NCBI GenBank assembly: GCA_036389195.1 | Contig: DASVQH010000018.1 | Location: forward strand, 1-16,281 | DNA: 16,281 nucleotides | Direction: 5' to 3' | Origin: JACCYI01 sp036389195 | GTDB lineage: Bacteria; Actinomycetota; Thermoleophilia; Solirubrobacterales; Solirubrobacteraceae | Part shown: positions 13,383-16,281 of the stretch, in pieces | How positions within the stretch are numbered: position 1 is the stretch's first letter | Layout: every line of letters starts with the position of its first letter | Made by a program: the position numbers and the translations under genes | The notes under the pieces: model-generated | Database searches by the model: none | What the model saw: the letters and a program-made list of their open reading frames with translations, nothing else | What the model was told of the DNA's origin: nothing

Positions 13383-14195
13383 CTAACGCTTCAGGTTGAC
13401 CAGGTCCTGCAGCATCTCGTCCGAGGTCGAGATGACGCGGGAGTTGGCCTGGAAGCCGCGCTGGGCGGTGATCATGTTGGTGAACGTGGTCGAGAGGTCG
13501 ACGTTCGACATCTCGATCGAGCCGGTGACCAGGCCGCCGAAGTTGGCGGTGCTGGGCTGGCCGACGTTCGGCGCGCCCGAGTTGGCGCCGGCCTTCCAGC
13601 GGTTGCCCTCGACGCGCTCCAGGCCCGACGCGTTCGGGAACGTCGCGACGGCGATGACGCCGTTGGGGTTGCGGACGCCGTCGGGGCCGACCGAGCTCAC
13701 CGTGCCGTCGGGGGCGACGGCGACGTTGGTGTTCTCCGTCGGGATGTTGATCTTCGCGCCGTTGGCGTCGACCACGAACATGCCGTCCTGCGTGACGAGG
13801 TCGCCGTTGGCGTTGACCGAGAAGTTCCCGGCCCGCGTGTAGGACATCGTGTCCGGGTTCGTCGTGTCGGACATGACCCGGAAGAAGCCCTCGCCAGAGA
13901 TCAGCATGTCCAGCGGCGAGCCGGTCTGCTGCTGGGCGCCCGCGGTCATCAGGTTGTCGATCGAGCCGAGGCCGACGCCGAGGCCGATCTGGGCGGCGTT
14001 GACGCCGCCGTTGGTGGTGCCGCCCGGGTCGGCGCCGCTGCCGCCGCGCTGCATCTGGGCCAGCGAGTCGCGGAACGTGACGCGCGCCGACTTGTAGCCG
14101 ATCGTGTTGACGTTGGCGATGTCGTTCGCCGTCACGTCGAGCATGATCTGGTGAGAGCGGAGTCCGCTGATCGCGGAGAACATTCCTCGCATCAT
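13383..14195 (-). CDS. flgE: Short flagellar hook protein (FlgE type; FlgG-like)
   Basis: This 270-residue axial protein builds the hook, or less likely the distal rod. The N-terminal rod/hook domain is clear (MFSAISGLRSHQIMLDVTAN and DIANVNTIGYKSARVTF, about 5-42). The C-terminal helix also fits (VDLSTTFTNMITAQRGFQAN, then SRVISTSDEMLQDLVNLKR). The middle holds GEGFFRVM and YTRAGNFSVNANGDLVTQDG, shared by FlgE and FlgG. Length is close to Bacillus hook protein FlgE (about 264), and the location after flgD and before flbD/swrD matches the Bacillus hook gene, so FlgE is preferred. AAAGGA lies 10 bases before ATG 14195; a second ATG follows at once. Confidence 0.92.
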   Translation of the reverse strand: MMRGMFSAISGLRSHQIMLDVTANDIANVNTIGYKSARVTFRDSLAQMQRGGSGADPGGTTNGGVNAAQIGLGVGLGSIDNLMTAGAQQQTGSPLDMLISGEGFFRVMSDTTNPDTMSYTRAGNFSVNANGDLVTQDGMFVVDANGAKINIPTENTNVAVAPDGTVSSVGPDGVRNPNGVIAVATFPNASGLERVEGNRWKAGANSGAPNVGQPSTANFGGLVTGSIEMSNVDLSTTFTNMITAQRGFQANSRVISTSDEMLQDLVNLKR

Positions 14196-14201
14196 GGTGG
14201 T

Positions 14202-14220
14202 GGAGTCCTTTCCTGACTCC
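14202..14220 (-). promoter_or_regulatory. flgE ribosome-site hairpin with GGA loop
   Basis: The transcript reads GGAGTC (14220-14215), loop AGGAAAG, GACTCC (14207-14202): a perfect 6-bp stem whose loop holds AGGA, part of the flgE Shine-Dalgarno region, six bases before ATG 14195. The geometry resembles the flagellin SD hairpin, so CsrA-type or structural control of hook protein translation is possible. The loop lacks a full ANGGA match. Confidence 0.4.
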
Positions 14221-14226
14221 CGGCTT

Positions 14227-14239
14227 CCCCACGGTGGGG
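14227..14239 (-). other. Palindrome between TIGR02530 gene and flgE
   Basis: CCCCACGGTGGGG is a 13-base palindrome in the 63-base gap before flgE; on RNA it makes a 5-bp stem with a 3-nt loop, extendable by flanking CCGG pairs. No T-run follows, so it is not an obvious terminator. It may act as an intercistronic stabiliser that raises hook gene output. Confidence 0.35.
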
Positions 14240-14258
14240 TCCGGCCGGAGGGGTTGAA

Positions 14259-14639
14259 CTAGGCGATGACCGCCGAGTCGATGTTGGTGAACACGAAGTC
14301 GCGCATGTGCGCGGGGTCGACCGCGGTGATCACGGTCTTGTTGGCGACGGAGACGACGAACGCCGTCCCGTTGACGAACACGACGGAATCGCGCGCGCCC
14401 TTGCCTGCGGCCCGGGTCATCCCGGACTCGAGTCGGTGCAGCGTCTGGGGCGAGACGTCGATGCCCCGGCGCTGGATGCGCTGCAGCGCGTGCTGGGAGA
14501 ACGCCACCGTCGACGCCGCGCGGGTGCGCAGGATGTCGCCGAAGGCGTGGCCCGGCGCGGCGGCCGGCGCGGCCGGTGCCCCGTCGGTGGCCGTGGCCCC
14601 GAGCGGCTGCAGCAGCGCGGGGTTGACCTGGGTCGCCAT
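14259..14639 (-). CDS. TIGR02530-family flagellar operon protein
   Basis: This belongs to the small family annotated as flagellar operon protein TIGR02530, found next to flgD and flgE in many Gram-positive and deep-branching bacteria; its exact job is unknown, probably in hook assembly. The 126-residue product has an Ala/Pro-rich start, then the family core FSQHALQRIQRRGIDVS (47-63), SVVFVNGTAFVVSVANKTVI (85-104) and the hallmark ending FVFTNIDSAVI (115-125). ATG 14639 shares one base with the flgD stop; GTG 14642 directly before it is an equal alternative. The fixed position between flgD and flgE supports the assignment. Confidence 0.9.
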   Translation of the reverse strand: MATQVNPALLQPLGATATDGAPAAPAAAPGHAFGDILRTRAASTVAFSQHALQRIQRRGIDVSPQTLHRLESGMTRAAGKGARDSVVFVNGTAFVVSVANKTVITAVDPAHMRDFVFTNIDSAVIA

Positions 14640-15079
14640 CACGGCACCGCCGGATCGGGTGTCGCTTCGCCGACCGAGATGACCGTCGAGGGGTCGATCT
14701 CGACGCCGCCGACCGTGATCTTCGACGCGCCGCCGGCCGTGGTGACCTTCTCCACGACGCCGGAGTGCTGCACGTCGGCGTCGTCGACGTAGGTGACCGT
14801 CTTCCCGATGAGCCCGATCGACTGACCCTGGACCAGGGTCACGGCGACGGCCTCGTTGACGGCCGCCATGTTCGACATCTGCTCCAGCGTCGAGAACTGG
14901 GCCATCTGGCCCATCATCGCCGCGTCGTCCATCGGCTTCGTCGGGTCCTGGTGCTGCATCTGGGCGACGAACAGCTTCAGGAAGTCGTCCTTGTCGAGGT
15001 TGGCGCCGGGGTTCCCGCTGGCCTGGGCGGACTGGCTTGCTGCGGTGTTGCTGCTGAGGAGGCCGGAGACCTGGGTCAT
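14639..15079 (-). CDS. flgD: Flagellar hook capping/scaffold protein FlgD
   Basis: FlgD caps the growing hook and is needed for FlgE polymerisation. The 146-residue product carries the N-terminal signature KDDFLKLFVAQMQHQDPTKP (30-49) and MGQMAQFSTLEQMSNM (56-71). It then has a short beta region with GQSIGLIGKTVTYVD. Like the roughly 140-residue Bacillus FlgD, it lacks the large Ig/tudor-type C-terminal domain of enterobacterial FlgD. ATG 15079 is the start; translation further upstream runs into fliK. It begins 28 bases after the fliK stop and is coupled to the next gene. Confidence 0.95.
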   Translation of the reverse strand: MTQVSGLLSSNTAASQSAQASGNPGANLDKDDFLKLFVAQMQHQDPTKPMDDAAMMGQMAQFSTLEQMSNMAAVNEAVAVTLVQGQSIGLIGKTVTYVDDADVQHSGVVEKVTTAGGASKITVGGVEIDPSTVISVGEATPDPAVP

Positions 15080-15107
15080 CTCATTCGGGCTCGCTTTCTC
15101 TCTCGGG

Positions 15108-16281
15108 TCAGGCGAGGACGTCGACAAGCACGCCGTCAGGCAGCTCGACCGAGCGCTTCGCGGTGGTCGGGGGCAGGTCGTCGCCGGCGGCGCCGACGGC
15201 ACCGGCGCGGCGGGAGCCGCGCGACGGCGAGCCGCCGCGGGCCTCGTGGCGCTCGCGGGCCTCGGCGTGGGCGGCGAAGCCGGAGGCGGCCGCGTCGCCC
15301 GAGCGGCTGTCGCCGCTCGTGGTCACGTCGAGCGTGAGCAGGTTGAGGCCGGCGTTCTCCAGCGAGCGGCGCAGGTCGGCGCCGGCCTGCTGGAGCATCC
15401 GGGCGGCCTCCGGCGAGTCGGCGATCACCTGGGCGGTGACGCCGGCCGAGGAGGTCTGCAGGCGGATCTCGATGCCGCCGAGCTCGACCGGCTTGAGCGC
15501 CAGCCGCGCGCGGGAGATGCCGCGCTCCGCGGCGACCTGCAGCAGCTGGCCGACCGTGTGCGCCGCGCGGGCGAGCGGGACGGCCTGCTCCGGCGCCGCC
15601 GGCTGAGCGGCCGCGGAGGCGGCGGGCGCCGGTGCGACCGGCGAGGCCTCCGGCGCGGCCGGGGCCGCGACGGCGGGCTGCGCCTTGTGCGCGGGGACCG
15701 CCGGGGTGGCCGGGGTGGCGCGATGCTCGGCGGGCGCGGCCGGGGTCTCCGCCTTCGCGGCGGGGACGGCGGGCGTGGCGGGGGTCGCGGGCGTCGCGGG
15801 GGTGGCGCGACGCTCGCCCTCCGCGGCCGGGACCGCCGCCTTCGCGGCGGGGACGGCCGGGGTGGCGGGGGTGGCGGGCGTCGCGCGATGCTCGCCCTCC
15901 GCGGCCGGGACCGCCGGGGTGGCGGGGGTGGCGCGATGCTCGCCCTCCGCGGCCGGCACCTCCGCCTTCGCGGCGGGGACGGCCGGGGTGGCCGGCGTCG
16001 CGCGATGCTCGCCCTCCGGTGCGTCGGCCTGGTGAGCCGGAACGGCCGGGGTGGCGGGCGTCGTCACCGGCTCGGCGGCGGGCGCCGGGGTCTCGACTTC
16101 GATCGCGACCGGCGGCTGGGCGGCGGGCTCGGCGGGCGTCGCCGGCACGGCACGGGTGGCCGTGACGGGCGTCCTCGCCGGCTCGGCGGGCGTGGCCGGA
16201 GCCCCGACGCGGTCGGGGGTCGCGGTGGGCGCGGACGGCGCGGGCGTCGCCGGCACCTCCGCGGGGAGCGTGGCGGCGGCC
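15108..16281 (-). CDS. fliK: Flagellar hook-length control protein FliK, C-terminal part
   Basis: FliK measures hook length and triggers the FlhB substrate switch. The frame is open through the right edge, so only about the last 390 residues are visible; GTG 16256 is an internal codon. The C-terminal Flg_hook domain spans about 136 to 70 residues from the end: RARLALKPVELGGIEIRLQT, then VTAQVIADSPEAARMLQQAG and LRRSLENAGLNLLTLDV. It is followed by a charged tail. The visible N-terminal part is an extreme Ala/Pro/Thr-rich region with tandem repeats, as expected for the extended, disordered ruler part of FliK. The position just before flgD matches Bacillus-type operons. Confidence 0.92.
   Translation of the reverse strand, partial: AAATLPAEVPATPAPSAPTATPDRVGAPATPAEPARTPVTATRAVPATPAEPAAQPPVAIEVETPAPAAEPVTTPATPAVPAHQADAPEGEHRATPATPAVPAAKAEVPAAEGEHRATPATPAVPAAEGEHRATPATPATPAVPAAKAAVPAAEGERRATPATPATPATPAVPAAKAETPAAPAEHRATPATPAVPAHKAQPAVAAPAAPEASPVAPAPAASAAAQPAAPEQAVPLARAAHTVGQLLQVAAERGISRARLALKPVELGGIEIRLQTSSAGVTAQVIADSPEAARMLQQAGADLRRSLENAGLNLLTLDVTTSGDSRSGDAAASGFAAHAEARERHEARGGSPSRGSRRAGAVGAAGDDLPPTTAKRSVELPDGVLVDVLA
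15685..16013 (-). repeat. Tandem EHRATPATPAVPA repeats inside fliK
   Basis: Within the disordered part of FliK about five imperfect copies of a 16-29 residue unit occur, each with G/A-E-H/R-R followed by two to four ATP triplets and then AVPA. Most copies add AAKAEVPAAE-like spacers. The number of ATP triplets differs by copy (2, 2, 3, 4, 2 from the N-terminal side), which suggests expansion by replication slippage or unequal recombination. Since FliK length sets hook length, copy number could matter. Confidence 0.85.

Noticed and set aside
12925..14232. Upstream extension of the motA frame to 14232 (707 codons in all)
   Set aside because: It overlaps flbD and flgE in another frame and resembles no protein; MotA begins at GTG 12924, coupled to flbD.
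15685..16013. CRISPR array
   Set aside because: The repeats are in frame, vary in length, have no unique spacers of even size, and encode the FliK Ala/Pro/Thr region.

Overview
The window is a dense flagellar gene cluster, almost entirely on the minus strand. Base composition is very GC-rich, most third codon positions are G or C, and GTG starts are frequent. The combination of a flagellar operon with a DUF559/AbiEi-type protein and a flagellar PilZ protein suggests a high-GC Gram-positive, most likely an actinobacterium of the Thermoleophilia (Solirubrobacterales-like). That placement is inference from composition and gene content.

Layout in the direction of transcription (high to low coordinate): fliK (cut by the right edge), flgD, a TIGR02530-type flagellar operon gene, and a short flgE-type hook gene, closed by a probable intrinsic terminator near 13334-13355. 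Next comes a tightly coupled run: flbD (swrD-like), motA, motB, fliL, fliN, a yihY/brkB-family membrane gene, fliO, fliP, fliQ, fliR, flhB. A DUF559/AbiEi-like gene with its own palindrome-rich upstream region then separates flhB from flhA. After flhA come flhF, a PilZ (YcgR/MotI-like) gene, a small two-helix membrane protein gene, a 62-codon gene, and finally a separately promoted flagellin gene cut by the left edge. Many neighbours overlap by 1-4 bases (ATGA, GTGA, TGATG), which points to translational coupling.

Together these genes encode the export gate (FlhA, FlhB, FliO, FliP, FliQ, FliR), hook assembly and length control (FlgD, FlgE, FliK), stator (MotA, MotB, FliL, FlbD/SwrD), part of the switch (FliN), polar placement or assembly (FlhF), c-di-GMP control (PilZ) and the filament (flagellin). 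The order resembles the Bacillus fla/che operon, but fliM and flhG are missing from their usual places, motAB is inserted after flbD, and two apparently non-flagellar genes (yihY and DUF559) interrupt it.

The most notable non-coding signals are: (1) a four-copy motif arranged as two nested perfect 14-bp inverted repeats with symmetric 11-nt spacers (5917-6013), wrapped around a candidate promoter for the DUF559 gene; (2) a flagellin leader with a good sigma-28-type promoter followed by two hairpins that each present ANGGA in the loop, the second containing the Shine-Dalgarno sequence, as expected for CsrA control of flagellin. Weaker GGA-loop hairpins precede flgE and flbD.
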